Shown: positions 33,812 through 43,000, numbered from the stretch's first letter. The stretch is 64,000 nucleotides of DNA from Methanobacteriota archaeon (GCA_005878665.1 VBLR01000114.1:4165-68164), one strand, 5' to 3'. Numbers and translations are program-made. Notes: a model not told the origin generated them from the letters alone.

Positions 33812-36292
33812 GTGCTCCCCTCGCGCTGCGCTCGATGCGGCGCCGTGAGTCGCGATTTTCTGTGCGCGTCATGCCTCGATTTTCTCGTCGCCGATCGCCC
33901 GCTGTGGTTGAATCCCGGGCTCCTCCCCGGGCCGTCGCTCATGGATCTCACCCGCGCGAACGACGTCGCGATCGTCGCGGCCGACCTCTCCGAAATCGAA
34001 TGGCGCCGGCCTACGCGCGAACCGACGGCTGCGGAAGCGGTCCGACTCGTGCGGCTGCTCCACCTCGATTCGGACGAGACAGCAATCGTGAGCGTTGGCG
34101 ACGCCGAAGTCCTTCACAGCTTCCTGCGCGACGCTCGTCGTTCAACGCCAACGAATGTCGAGGAACGAAGGGCCCTCGCGGCCGTTTGTCGGTATCTGCA
34201 GTCACGGGATTGGATGCCTTCCCACTTGGCGGCTGAATACGGACTTCGAGCGAAGGTACTCGAGCCGCCGAAAGGAACTGCGTCGAAGCCGGTGGCGGTC
34301 CGGCAGGAAGTCTCGGAACCACCGACCCCGATTGAACCGCCTCTGCCCGAGGTTTCTGTGGAACCGGACGTCCCCGAAGCACCGCCCGAGTCCGCCTTCG
34401 AGGATTTGGAGGACCTCGACCTACCCGAGGAGGACGTGCCCTTGCTCGAGGCTCAGCCGGTCCCGCCGGACCCCATCCCGCGTCCAGAGCCGCCGCTTCC
34501 TCTTCCCCAACCCGAGCCCGCGCCCGGTCCCGTGCCGGAACCAGAACCGGAGCCCGGCCCGGAACCGGAGGAGGGATTCCCCGACCTAACCCACCGTGCG
34601 GAACTTGAGGAATCTCGCCGGACCCTGCAGAAAGAACGAGCGGATGCCGAAGCGTACGTCCAATCCCGGACGCAGGAATTCCTCTCGAAGGAGGAGCGGC
34701 TCTTCGCCCGCGAACGGGCCGTCGCATCGAAGGAGGAAGAAATCGAGGCCCGTGCCCGGACGGCGACGGAGCGCCTCGTCGCGTTGGAGAAGGACTCGGC
34801 CCGGCGCGAAGTGTTGCGGTTCCTCGGCGCGATCCCGGGCATGTCCACAGCCCAGGCGGATGTGATTGCGACCGCGTTCCCCGACATCGCCTCGTTGACC
34901 GCCGCAGACGAGAAAGCTCTGACCCAGTGCAAAGGTGTGACCGGCGCGTTAGCCCACGCAATTCGACTCGAGCTTGCGCCTGGCGAGCTCGAAGACGAAC
35001 GACGTTCGAGCCGACTTCGGGAGGAAGCCCAGGCGTTCATCGAAGAAGGCGAATACGACGCCGCGCTGGAATGCTACGACCGCCTGCTCCGATCCCGGCC
35101 GGAGGAGACGAGCGTCTGGTTCGACCGGGCCGAGCTCCTCGTCCTCCTCGACCGCCCCGAAGAAGCCCTCCAGTGCTACACGCGGATCCTCGATTTCGAT
35201 CCAGCGAATCGCCAAGCGTCATACGAGCGTGCGAATCTCCTCTTTGGGCTTGGCCGGCTCTCGGTCGCGGTCGACGCGCTGCGCGATGCGCTCCGCCTCG
35301 AGCCGTCGAAATCTCGAGAGGTCGTGCAGAAGGCGGAACAACTGCGGAGAGACGGCCATCCGAACGAGGCCGTCCTTCTGTTTCGCGCCATCCTCGAGAT
35401 CGCTCCGGACGACCCGCGGGCCATCCTGGGCCTCGGAGACACGCTGATCGACCTCGGGGATTCGGACGCCGCGGAGGCCCAGTTCGCGCGAGCGCTCGGG
35501 AGGGACCCGCAAAACGCACCCATCCTCTTCCGGAAGGGCGCGCTCCTTGAGCGGAAAGGCCGTTGGGGTGCGGCCGTCCAATACTACAACCGCGCCATCG
35601 CCCTTCGATGGAATTATCCGGAACCATGGCTCGCGAAAGGCGATATCCTCCTGAATCACGCTCGCCCAAGAGAGGCCCTCGAGTCGTTCGAGAAGGTGGC
35701 TTCCTTCGACCCGCAGCGGATCGAGGCGTGGGCCGGAGCCGCCCGAGCCCATGCCGCGTTGGGCCAGGCGGACGAAGCGGAGGCGGCCCTTGCGAACGGG
35801 GCGCGTTTCGGAGCCGACCATCCCGCGGTCCTCGTCGCACGGGAAGCGATTGCGCAGATTACCGGCGCGCGGCCCGCGGCCTCGGAGCCCTTGGAGCCGA
35901 TCACCGATCTTCCATCGCTCGCGAAGGCGTTCGAGGCGATCGAGGAAGAGGTCGAGGCCCCCGAATCGAGCGTCCCACCCGATTTTCAGTCATTCGTCGA
36001 ATCGATTGAGCCAGAGAAAGAGGACACCCATGTCCTCTTGCAACTCGCGGAGCTGGCGATCGAAGGCGGGGATCCACAGATGGGTCTCCTCCGGTACGAG
36101 CAGGCGATTGAGCGGGAGCCCCGCAATGCCGACGCATGGACCGGGAAAGGCGTCGCCCTGCAGCAGCTCGAGCGATTCCGGGAAGCCCTCGAGGCGTACG
36201 ACCGCGCGCTCTCCTTGAAGCCGAACCACGAGCTAGCGCGGAAGTGGCGCGAGTCGTGCGCCCGGCACGTGCCGTCGGAGGCGAACGAGTGA
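33812..36292 (+). CDS. zinc-ribbon / coiled-coil / HhH / TPR protein
   Basis: An 826-residue modular protein I cannot name. In order: a four-cysteine zinc ribbon (Cys6, Cys9, Cys18, Cys21); a globular part to about residue 155; a long Pro-Glu-rich linker (about 160-265); a coiled coil (about 270-340); a helix-hairpin-helix pair (LGAIPGMSTAQADVIATAFP ... LTQCKGVTGALAHAI), usual in DNA-binding proteins; then about ten TPR-like repeats (about 400-640 and 745-820). There is no enzyme motif. GTG 33812 fits the promoter. The layout suggests a scaffold that may touch nucleic acid. It heads a three-gene unit with two more TPR proteins. Confidence 0.75.
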   Translation: MLPSRCARCGAVSRDFLCASCLDFLVADRPLWLNPGLLPGPSLMDLTRANDVAIVAADLSEIEWRRPTREPTAAEAVRLVRLLHLDSDETAIVSVGDAEVLHSFLRDARRSTPTNVEERRALAAVCRYLQSRDWMPSHLAAEYGLRAKVLEPPKGTASKPVAVRQEVSEPPTPIEPPLPEVSVEPDVPEAPPESAFEDLEDLDLPEEDVPLLEAQPVPPDPIPRPEPPLPLPQPEPAPGPVPEPEPEPGPEPEEGFPDLTHRAELEESRRTLQKERADAEAYVQSRTQEFLSKEERLFARERAVASKEEEIEARARTATERLVALEKDSARREVLRFLGAIPGMSTAQADVIATAFPDIASLTAADEKALTQCKGVTGALAHAIRLELAPGELEDERRSSRLREEAQAFIEEGEYDAALECYDRLLRSRPEETSVWFDRAELLVLLDRPEEALQCYTRILDFDPANRQASYERANLLFGLGRLSVAVDALRDALRLEPSKSREVVQKAEQLRRDGHPNEAVLLFRAILEIAPDDPRAILGLGDTLIDLGDSDAAEAQFARALGRDPQNAPILFRKGALLERKGRWGAAVQYYNRAIALRWNYPEPWLAKGDILLNHARPREALESFEKVASFDPQRIEAWAGAARAHAALGQADEAEAALANGARFGADHPAVLVAREAIAQITGARPAASEPLEPITDLPSLAKAFEAIEEEVEAPESSVPPDFQSFVESIEPEKEDTHVLLQLAELAIEGGDPQMGLLRYEQAIEREPRNADAWTGKGVALQQLERFREALEAYDRALSLKPNHELARKWRESCARHVPSEANE

Positions 36293-37206
36293 TGCTGGCG
36301 CCAGACACCGCACGGCGGTTTCTCCCGAGCGTCGATCGCCTCGAGTCCGCGATGCACGCCGCGCGACGCGCCTTTGACCAGGGGGACACGGACGGTGCCC
36401 TCGGCCAACTCGGAGTCGCCCTCAAGCTCAAGCCGGAATACGACGCGGCGTGGATCCTCAAAGGTCACGTCCTGCAGAAGGCGGGGGAACTGGAAGCCGC
36501 CCTGGACTCGTTCATGCAGTCGCTGAAATGCAACGGGGACTCGAAGGAAGGCTGGATGGGCCTCGCCTCCGTGTTGCACGGGCTCGGTCGACTGAAGGAG
36601 GAGGCGGAAGCGTACGATCGGCTGTTGGCCTTCGACCCGCGGTCGCTCGAAGCGTGGATCGACAAGGGCGCCGTCCTCCATGAGTTGGAAGACTACCCCG
36701 CGGCCATCCTTTGCTATGAGGAAGTCCTCGCGCTCCGACCGGAGTTCGCGACGGCATGGAACAACAAGGGCGCGGCGTTGCTCCGTCTCGGCCGTGAGGC
36801 CGAGGCCGCTCGATGCTTCGAGGAGGCCCTGCGCCTCGATCCCGATTGCGTCGATGCGATGGCGAACCGGACGTACCTCTGCGAAAAGCAGGGGTACCAC
36901 GGGGAGGCAATCCTCTGGGCGGACCGCGCGCTGCGAATTCGGGAGGCGCCGGGGCTCTGGTACGCGAAAGGCCGCGCTCACCTCGGGCTGCTCGAGTCCA
37001 CGCTAGCGATTCGCTCGTTCGACCGCGCGCTCGCGCTTGACTCGACTCTCAAGGAGGCGAAAGCGGAGCTCCGACGCGCGAAAGCGATGCGGGGGAAGTC
37101 CGACTTCTACCGCGGCGCGTACGAGTGTTTCGGCACCCATCTCGCAGGCGACCCTGGCTGCGAGGAATGCGAGATTCGCCCGCGATGTCGCGAGGTGACT
37201 CCGTGA
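36289..37206 (+). CDS. TPR repeat protein with C-terminal cysteine cluster
   Basis: A 305-residue protein built of about seven TPR units (for example LGRLKEEAEAYDRLLAFDPR, LGREAEAARCFEEALRLDPD). The end has four cysteines (CFGTHLAGDPGCEECEIRPRC) that could bind a metal. GTG 36289 overlaps the previous stop; ATG 36292 is the next codon and may be used instead. TPRs mediate protein contacts, but the partner is unknown. The next gene overlaps its stop, so all three TPR genes are translated together. Confidence 0.78.
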   Translation: MMLAPDTARRFLPSVDRLESAMHAARRAFDQGDTDGALGQLGVALKLKPEYDAAWILKGHVLQKAGELEAALDSFMQSLKCNGDSKEGWMGLASVLHGLGRLKEEAEAYDRLLAFDPRSLEAWIDKGAVLHELEDYPAAILCYEEVLALRPEFATAWNNKGAALLRLGREAEAARCFEEALRLDPDCVDAMANRTYLCEKQGYHGEAILWADRALRIREAPGLWYAKGRAHLGLLESTLAIRSFDRALALDSTLKEAKAELRRAKAMRGKSDFYRGAYECFGTHLAGDPGCEECEIRPRCREVTP

Positions 37207-38150
37207 GCGTGCCGTCCGCGGCGGAAGTCGAGCACGCGGACTGGCCGACGCTCCAACGGATGTGCGGATCGCTCGGGCTGAACCCGAAAGGCCGAAGCGG
37301 AGTCGTCCGCATGCGGGTCCTTGAACACCTACGTCGACGCGGCCGCCCAGAACCTTGGCGCGCTGGACGAGACCACATGGCTGCATTGCTCACGCGACTC
37401 GGGTTCCCGGATCTTTCCGAGGATCTGTGGGAGTCCGCAATCCGGCTCGACGCGCCCGCCCCGTGGGTCGGTCTTGGACAAGCGCAGGTCGCCGGCGGAT
37501 TCCTCGGTGAAGCGGTCAAATCGTTCGACCGCGCGGCCCAGATGGGCGACGCATCCGCTCTGCTCCACCGAGCTGAGGCGCTTGGCGCGGGAGGCGACTA
37601 CGATCGCGCCATCGCCGCGTGCGAGTCGTATCTTGCGAGCCACCCCGGGGATCTCCGAGCGCTCGGCATGAAAGCGGATTTCCTCGTTCGATCCGGGTTC
37701 AAGGAAGAAGCGGGGCGTGTCCTCCGGGCGGCGGCCGACTTCCATCCCGAATTTCCGTTTCTTAGGCCGGCGGCGGGTACCGCGTTCCTCAAGGCGGGGC
37801 GTCCGGAGGTGGCCGTCGACTCGTTCGGACCGTCGACGCGCGCGGATGCGACCGGCATCGAAGGAGCGCTGAATCGCGGGGCCGCACTCCTCGTCCTTGG
37901 ACGAACGCGAGAGGCGATCGACATTTTCCAGAAAGCGCTGGAGACCGACCCTGATCGCGCGGAAGCCCTCAACAATCTCGGCGTCGCTCATCTTCAGATG
38001 GACGAGCGACAGGCGGCGGCGTCGAACCTGGCCCGTGCCGCGAAGCTGGTCGACTCTCCGCAGATCCGGCTCAACCTCGCGAAGGTCCCGAAAGCGGCCC
38101 CCCGTGACAAAGCCAAAAAGCCCGCCGCGCGCAAGAAAGAGAAGCCGTAA
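37203..38150 (+). CDS. SAP-domain TPR protein
   Basis: A 315-residue protein. An N-terminal SAP-like motif (LQRMCGSLGLNPKGRSGVVRMRVLEHL, about residues 17-44), often a DNA-binding helix-extension-helix, precedes about six TPR units (FLGEAVKSFDRAAQMGD; TREAIDIFQKALETDPDRAEA). The end is a Lys/Ala/Pro-rich basic tail that could bind nucleic acid. GTG 37203 overlaps the preceding stop as GTGA. Together with its neighbours this operon joins zinc ribbon, HhH and SAP modules to TPR arrays. Function unknown. Confidence 0.78.
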   Translation: MSVPSAAEVEHADWPTLQRMCGSLGLNPKGRSGVVRMRVLEHLRRRGRPEPWRAGRDHMAALLTRLGFPDLSEDLWESAIRLDAPAPWVGLGQAQVAGGFLGEAVKSFDRAAQMGDASALLHRAEALGAGGDYDRAIAACESYLASHPGDLRALGMKADFLVRSGFKEEAGRVLRAAADFHPEFPFLRPAAGTAFLKAGRPEVAVDSFGPSTRADATGIEGALNRGAALLVLGRTREAIDIFQKALETDPDRAEALNNLGVAHLQMDERQAAASNLARAAKLVDSPQIRLNLAKVPKAAPRDKAKKPAARKKEKP

Positions 38151-38197
38151 CTCCCCGTTCGGAAACAATCAATACGGTTCGTGTCGTAGCGGAACCG

Positions 38198-38860
38198 GTG
38201 CCGGTCCGGTCAACGGAATGGGAGGGCGTCTACACCGACGGGCCGTGGCTCCTCACTCGGAATCTGGTCCCTGGTGCCGTCGTGTACGGCGAAGGCCTCG
38301 TCCATGGGAGAGACGGGGAATTCCGTCGGTGGGATGCGAACCGGAGCAAGCTCGCTGCGTATCTCAAACGGGGAGGACAGGTGTGGCCGTTCCGTGGTCG
38401 CTCATCCGTCCTGTACCTGGGTGCGGGCAGCGGAACCACCGCGAGCCATGTTTCCGACGTCTGCGCGGACGGAACGGTCGCCGCGGTCGAAATCTCACCG
38501 CGGTCCTTCCGGGGTCTTCTCGCGCTTTCGGAAAAGAGGCCGAATCTCATTCCGATCCTCGGCGACGCCGCGAAGCCAGAATCGTACGGCGCCCGGATCG
38601 GCTCCGTGGACGTCCTGTACCAGGATGTCGCTCAGCGAGATCAAGATGGGATTTTCCTTCGGAACCTCGATCTGCTGCGATCCGGTGGGATCGGATTCCT
38701 GATGGTGAAGTCGAGATCGGCGGATGTCTCCGCGTCGCCCGCAACCGTCTTCGATTCGACAAAACGCGCACTGGCCCACGCCCGTGTCGACCTCGTCGAC
38801 TTTCGGTACCTCGAGCCCTTCCAAGCGGATCACGGCGCGTTCGTCGTCCGGAAATCCTAG
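38198..38860 (+). CDS. flpA: fibrillarin-like rRNA/tRNA 2'-O-methyltransferase
   Basis: A 220-residue archaeal fibrillarin, the methyltransferase of box C/D RNPs. The SAM site is VLYLGAGSGTTASHVSDV, followed by VAAVEISPRSFRGLLAL and DVLYQDVAQRDQ; the catalytic Lys of the K-D-K-H tetrad lies in GFLMVKSRSAD. The N-terminal GVYTDGPWLLTRNLVPG is typical. GTG 38198 gives the normal start. Its usual partner gene nop5 is not adjacent here: the upstream neighbour is the SAP-TPR gene. Confidence 0.93.
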   Translation: MPVRSTEWEGVYTDGPWLLTRNLVPGAVVYGEGLVHGRDGEFRRWDANRSKLAAYLKRGGQVWPFRGRSSVLYLGAGSGTTASHVSDVCADGTVAAVEISPRSFRGLLALSEKRPNLIPILGDAAKPESYGARIGSVDVLYQDVAQRDQDGIFLRNLDLLRSGGIGFLMVKSRSADVSASPATVFDSTKRALAHARVDLVDFRYLEPFQADHGAFVVRKS

Positions 38861-38888
38861 GCGCATCTCCCGAGCCGCGGGCTCAATC

Positions 38889-38896
38889 TTAAATAC
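38889..38896 (+). promoter_or_regulatory. TATA box of the uS15-recJ unit
   Basis: TTAAATAC predicts transcription start near 38918, just before the GAGGAAACCG ribosome-binding region and ATG 38935. This argues against the earlier in-frame ATG at 38908. Confidence 0.55.
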
Positions 38897-38934
38897 GATT
38901 CCGCGGTATGCGCAGCCCCTCCCCGAGGAAACCG

Positions 38935-39390
38935 ATGGCTCGCATCCATGCGCACCGCAAGGGAAAGAGCGGATCGACCCGACCGTACCTGAAGGCGAAT
39001 CCGGAATGGGTCGGGATGGAAAAGGCGGAGATCGAGGAGACGATCGTCCGCTTGCACCAGGAGGGTCTGTCGACGGCCTCCATCGGCGTGCGGCTCAGAG
39101 ACGCCTACGGCGTGCCGAACGTGCGCCTCGCGACGGGTCGGAGCGTGACTCAGATTCTCTCGTCCAAAGGGACGAAATTCGCGCTGCCGGAGGATCTCGC
39201 CAGTCTGATCAAACGCGCCACGAGCCTTCAGACACATCTGAAGGATCATCGGAAGGACCTGAGCAACCGACGCGGCCTGGAATTGATCGAGTCGCGCATC
39301 CGCCGTCTGTCCCGGTACTACAAGTCGCGCGGCGTCCTGCCCTCCGACTGGGACTATTCCTTGAAGCTCGCGGAGCTGCAAGTGAAGTAG
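38935..39390 (+). CDS. rpsO: 30S ribosomal protein uS15
   Basis: A 151-residue archaeal uS15. The N-terminal MARIHAHRKGKSGSTRP extension is typical of archaeal and eukaryotic S13/S15 proteins; the core includes LKDHRKDLSNRRGLELIESR and IRRLSRYYKSRGVLPSDWDY, which contacts 16S rRNA helices 20-22. ATG 38935 follows a GAGGAAACCG ribosome-binding site. It precedes the DHH-family gene by 7 nt, an arrangement seen in many archaea. Confidence 0.95.
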   Translation: MARIHAHRKGKSGSTRPYLKANPEWVGMEKAEIEETIVRLHQEGLSTASIGVRLRDAYGVPNVRLATGRSVTQILSSKGTKFALPEDLASLIKRATSLQTHLKDHRKDLSNRRGLELIESRIRRLSRYYKSRGVLPSDWDYSLKLAELQVK

Positions 39391-39397
39391 GTGGCCC

Positions 39398-40768
39398 ATG
39401 GTCAAGGGCCTGGATGATCTGGCGCCCGAGGGCTTGCTCGATCGGGCCCGGAGGGCCGCGGCTCTCGTCGACGACGCCGCCCGGGTCCGCGTCTTCTGCC
39501 ACTACGATCCGGACGGCACGACCTCCGCCTCGATCTTGGCGCGGGCCCTCATGCGCCGCGGCAAGCGAATCCACGCGACGATGGCGCACGCGCTCGACCG
39601 GACGTCCGCCGCCCGCCTTGGGGAGGAAACGAACGAACTCCTGGTCGTGAGCGACATGGGATCGGGCCAGCTCGATCTCCTCGAAGGGCTTCCGTATCCG
39701 GTCGTCGTCCTTGATCACCATAAGCCGATCCGGGATTCGGAGACGATCGCTCACGTGAACCCCCATCTCTTCGGGGTCGACGGGGCGCGAGAAATGTGCG
39801 GGGCGACGACGACATGGCTCTTCGCCCTCGTCCTCGACGAGCGGAACTGGGATCTGGCCGGGCCGGCCATGGCGGGCGCGATTGGGGACAAACAAGCGGT
39901 CGGAGGTTTCGTCGGGGTGAACGCCGCGCTGTTCGAGGAAGCCAAGGAGAGGAAGGTCGTCGTCCTGGAACGCCGACTCGCTTTACGGGATCTGCCGCTC
40001 GGCAAGGCGATCGCCCTTTCGATCGAACCGTACTTCCGAGGCCTGTCCGGGCGGCCCGACGCCGCGGAGGACTTTCTTCGCACGGTAGGCTTTGATCCGG
40101 CTGCGAGCCTTCGCGATCTCGACGCAGGCGGCCGCCGAAAGCTCACGTCCATTCTGGCCGCCCGGCTCGTGGAGCAGCACGCGGCCCCGGAGGCGCTTGA
40201 TGTCCTCGTTGCGGATCGATACTGGATCGAACCCGACCAGATGTACGCCCACGACCTCGAGGCGTACGTGAACAGTTGCGACCGTCTCGGCCAGGAAGGG
40301 CTCGGGATGGCCGTCTGCCTCGGGGATCGTGACGCGCTCGCGAGGGCCGAGAAGCTGCTTGAGGAATACACCTCGAAGGTCCTCGGTTACCTCGTCTCGC
40401 TCGAGTCCAAAGGTCTATTCCCGAAGAAGCACATTCAGTTTTTCTACTGCGAAGACGCAAGCTTGGCCGGCGTCGTCGCGGGAACCGGCATGCTGTTCTT
40501 CTTCGATCAAACGCGACCGACCCTCGGGCTCTCCGTCCTCGATGGCATCACGAAGGTGTCCGCCCGCGGCACCCGCTCGCACATCGCCGCCGGGGTCGAC
40601 CTCGCGGTCGCATTGCGGGAGGCCGCGTCCGGGGTCTCGGGGAACGGCGGCGGTCACAACATCGCATCGGGCGCGACAATCCCGAAGGGCAAGGAGGATC
40701 GGTTTCTCACCCAGGTGGACGAGATTGTGGGACGCCAATTCGAAGCCACGCGGACGAACGATCAATAG
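39398..40768 (+). CDS. DHH-family RecJ-like exonuclease
   Basis: A 456-residue DHH/DHHA1 phosphoesterase of the archaeal RecJ/GAN group, whose members bind GINS at the replication fork or act as single-strand exonucleases. Motif I is FCHYDPDGTTSA, motif II LVVSDMGSGQ, motif III VVLDHHKP and motif IV GAIGDKQ; the DHHA1 motif is GNGGGHNIASGAT. All metal-binding Asp/His positions are present, so it is probably active, unlike Cdc45-type relatives. It follows rpsO closely and is convergent with the DUF835 gene, overlapping it by 7 nt. Confidence 0.9.
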   Translation: MVKGLDDLAPEGLLDRARRAAALVDDAARVRVFCHYDPDGTTSASILARALMRRGKRIHATMAHALDRTSAARLGEETNELLVVSDMGSGQLDLLEGLPYPVVVLDHHKPIRDSETIAHVNPHLFGVDGAREMCGATTTWLFALVLDERNWDLAGPAMAGAIGDKQAVGGFVGVNAALFEEAKERKVVVLERRLALRDLPLGKAIALSIEPYFRGLSGRPDAAEDFLRTVGFDPAASLRDLDAGGRRKLTSILAARLVEQHAAPEALDVLVADRYWIEPDQMYAHDLEAYVNSCDRLGQEGLGMAVCLGDRDALARAEKLLEEYTSKVLGYLVSLESKGLFPKKHIQFFYCEDASLAGVVAGTGMLFFFDQTRPTLGLSVLDGITKVSARGTRSHIAAGVDLAVALREAASGVSGNGGGHNIASGATIPKGKEDRFLTQVDEIVGRQFEATRTNDQ

Positions 40769-41361
40769 TTGTCCAAGAGGCGACTCACTTCGCGGGATTC
40801 GAGGTCCGTCTTGAGCGCGGGTGACTCCAGGACCTTCATGTTCCGCTCGAGGAGGGCGAGCTCTTTCTCCTCCAGGGTGTCCGGGCTCACGGGGAGCAGG
40901 ATGATCGCCCGTCGCTGCATGACGAACTCGTTCACGTGTTCCACGAACATGAGCGTCTGCAGAAATCCGTTGTTGATGACCAAGTACTCCAAGCCATCCA
41001 GGAGGACCGCGCCTTCGCCGTTGTTGTCCTCGATGAACTTCTGGATGACTTTCGCGAGCGTGCCGATTGCCGTCGGGTTGTGGTAATCCTCGCCGGGCGT
41101 GTGGCTGAGCCAGATGATTCGGACTTCCGTGAGGCCCCGCTCGCGGCGCACGCGGTCCGGGTACTGGCGGGTGATGCACAGGCCCGGAATTTTCTGGGCG
41201 AGTAGCATTTCAAAGAGTCGGAAACTCAGTTCGGGCTTCTTCTCTTTCACGAGATAGCAGACGCCCTTCTCGAGCTCCATGGGCATCGCAGAGCGAAGTG
41301 CCTCAGCCTCCGTGCCCATTTCGCCCTCCTGAGGTTGCACCCATCCCATCGGTTTCTCCAT
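40762..41361 (-). CDS. DUF835 family protein
   Basis: A 199-residue DUF835 protein. The core pattern is visible: GVCYLVKEKKPELSFRLFEMLL, LCITRQYPDRVRRERG, IIWLSHTPGEDYHNPTAIGTLAKVIQKFI, GAVLLDGLEYLVINNGF and RAIILLPVSPDTLEEKELALLERNM. DUF835 is common in Thermoplasmatota and Thermococci, often beside signalling or membrane modules, and its function is unknown. The fold resembles a KaiC-like sheet without a P-loop. The start lies 5 nt from the cdc6 stop, so the two are probably co-transcribed. Confidence 0.88.
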   Translation of the reverse strand: MEKPMGWVQPQEGEMGTEAEALRSAMPMELEKGVCYLVKEKKPELSFRLFEMLLAQKIPGLCITRQYPDRVRRERGLTEVRIIWLSHTPGEDYHNPTAIGTLAKVIQKFIEDNNGEGAVLLDGLEYLVINNGFLQTLMFVEHVNEFVMQRRAIILLPVSPDTLEEKELALLERNMKVLESPALKTDLESREVSRLLDNY

Positions 41362-41366
41362 AGCGG

Positions 41367-42548
41367 CTATCGTCTCTTCAAACTTCGTTCCAGATTATCA
41401 ATGAGCACCTTGGCCGGAATTTCCGGGAGAGAAATCAGCGTCGTCTTACCGACGACGCCCTCGCCACTCAATTTCGTGTCGACGAGGCCGAGCGCGTCAA
41501 GATCCCGCACATACTTCCAGAACTGGGTGTGGGCCCGCGGCTTCTGGTCGTACTCTTCGCACACCACGGCGTACGCCTCTTCGGCGTCGCCCATCGTGAT
41601 GTACGCTTTCTTGCGACTCTTTCGGGCGATCGACAAGAGCACGAGTTTCTTTGGGACGTCGAGCAGACCGAGCCGCTCTTGGACGTCCGTCGGATGGACG
41701 TGGGCCTTCGCGCCGCGCACGTGCTCTGGGGCGACCTCCTCGAGGTTCTCCTCGTCGGCGAGCATGCCGGCCTTCTCGAGCAGCTCGATGGCATACCGTG
41801 CATCCCCGAACTCGGACGCGATATCCGCGATCAGGTCGATGAGGTCCTCGCCGACGGTGCCCGGGTGCAACGCGAGTTGCACGCGGCCCGTGACGATGTC
41901 CCGGAGCTCCCCTCGATCGTACTTCGGGAACTCGACGACGTTGGATCGGCGGAACGTGCTGAGCGCGGCTCGGTCCATGTACTCCAACGCGTTCGGCCGT
42001 TGCGAGATCAGGATCATCGAGATGTTGCCCTTCGAGGCGATTGTCTCCTCGGCGATCCGAGCGAACGAGTAGATCAGGTCCGCGCCGCTCTTCTTCAGGA
42101 GGGCGTCCACTTCGTCCAAGATCACGATGAAGTGAAGCCGGTGCTTCTCGAGATGCCGCCGCAACGTCTCCATCTTCTCTGCAATCGAGAATCCCCGTTC
42201 GGGGAAGTGGGCGTCAAAATGCTGGATCAGCCGGAGCAGGACCGCGTCGTCCCCCATCCGCTGGCGACAGTTCACGAGATCCCAGTCGACGGCCCGATCC
42301 GATTCCGACGCGTATTTCTTGAAATCGAGGCAGAAGCGCTTCGCCGTGTGGGTCTTCCCGGTTCCCACGGGCCCATACAGGAAGGCGTTGCTCGAGGCTC
42401 CCGCCCCGACGATGGGCCGCAGGAGGCTGAAGAGCCGCTGCGTCTGCCCCTCCCGATGGACCATCTTTTCGGGGAGGTAGTCGAACGACAGTTTCCCTTG
42501 GTCCTTGAAGACGGAGGGCCCGGCCCGGAACGACACAATCGACGCCAA
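41367..42548 (-). CDS. cdc6: Orc1/Cdc6-type replication initiator/AAA+ ATPase
   Basis: A 393-residue AAA+ protein of the archaeal Orc1/Cdc6 group. Walker A GPVGTGKTH is at residues 59-67, Walker B FIVILDEVDALL near 140, sensor 1 near ISMILISQRP, and sensor 2 in DARYAIELLEKAG, followed by a C-terminal winged helix (about 300-393). It binds origins or acts in helicase loading. The start is TTG 42548 or, better placed for the AAGGTTATG box at 42562-42570, GTG 42536. The adjoining 70-nt gap is too short to hold an obvious set of origin repeats. Confidence 0.88.
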   Translation of the reverse strand: MASIVSFRAGPSVFKDQGKLSFDYLPEKMVHREGQTQRLFSLLRPIVGAGASSNAFLYGPVGTGKTHTAKRFCLDFKKYASESDRAVDWDLVNCRQRMGDDAVLLRLIQHFDAHFPERGFSIAEKMETLRRHLEKHRLHFIVILDEVDALLKKSGADLIYSFARIAEETIASKGNISMILISQRPNALEYMDRAALSTFRRSNVVEFPKYDRGELRDIVTGRVQLALHPGTVGEDLIDLIADIASEFGDARYAIELLEKAGMLADEENLEEVAPEHVRGAKAHVHPTDVQERLGLLDVPKKLVLLSIARKSRKKAYITMGDAEEAYAVVCEEYDQKPRAHTQFWKYVRDLDALGLVDTKLSGEGVVGKTTLISLPEIPAKVLIDNLERSLKRR

Positions 42549-42561
42549 GGCGGCGGACGCG

Positions 42562-42570
42562 CATAACCTT
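42562..42570. promoter_or_regulatory. TATA-like box between cdc6 and the J-domain gene
   Basis: CATAACCTT reads AAGGTTATG on the minus strand. It is centred about 29 nt before GTG 42536 of cdc6 and could also serve the plus-strand J-domain gene starting at 42619. Confidence 0.4.
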
Positions 42571-42618
42571 TGCCTCCGAGACCCGAAAGCCCATCAAGGG
42601 AACCGCGGATGGCGGGAC

Positions 42619-42984
42619 GTGGCGGACCGCTTCTTCTGTTTCGCATGCGGGCGCGACCATCGGACCGGGACCTCGATTGCGCGGGACCATAAGCGATACA
42701 GCATCGAGGGCGGGTACGAGTCGGGTGGGATCTTCTCCGACCTGCGCGAGTTCTACGTGCAGACGAAAGGGATCGAAGCGGCGTTTCGCATCCTCGGCTT
42801 CGCCGACGTCCGCGTGAATCCGCCCCGGTTCGGTCGAGGCTGGCCATCGCGCGCCGCGATCGAACGGGCGTATCGTGACCGGGCTCGGCGCCATCATCCC
42901 GACGCGGGCGGCGACCCGCGGGAGTTTCGAAAGGTCCAGTGGGCCGTCGAAGTCCTGCGGAGGTATCGGCCACCGGATGCATGA
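42619..42984 (+). CDS. small zinc-motif/J-domain protein
   Basis: A 121-residue protein. An N-terminal FFCFACGRDH segment has a CxxC that may be half of a metal site. The C-terminal 40 residues form a compact J-domain (AIERAYRDRARRHHPDAGGD, with the HPD signature) ending REFRKVQWAVEVLRRY. HPD is the Hsp70-stimulating tripeptide. The chosen start is GTG 42619 because no earlier ATG or TTG in frame follows the shared promoter; the open frame reaches back to 42505 inside cdc6. A dedicated Hsp70 is not in the window. Confidence 0.68.
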   Translation: MADRFFCFACGRDHRTGTSIARDHKRYSIEGGYESGGIFSDLREFYVQTKGIEAAFRILGFADVRVNPPRFGRGWPSRAAIERAYRDRARRHHPDAGGDPREFRKVQWAVEVLRRYRPPDA

Positions 42985-43000
42985 GCGGTCGTCCGCAACG

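Noticed and set aside
42549..42618. Replication origin beside cdc6
   Set aside because: The gap is only 70 nt and shows no repeated origin-recognition-like boxes or long AT-rich unwinding tract; only a TATA-like element is visible.
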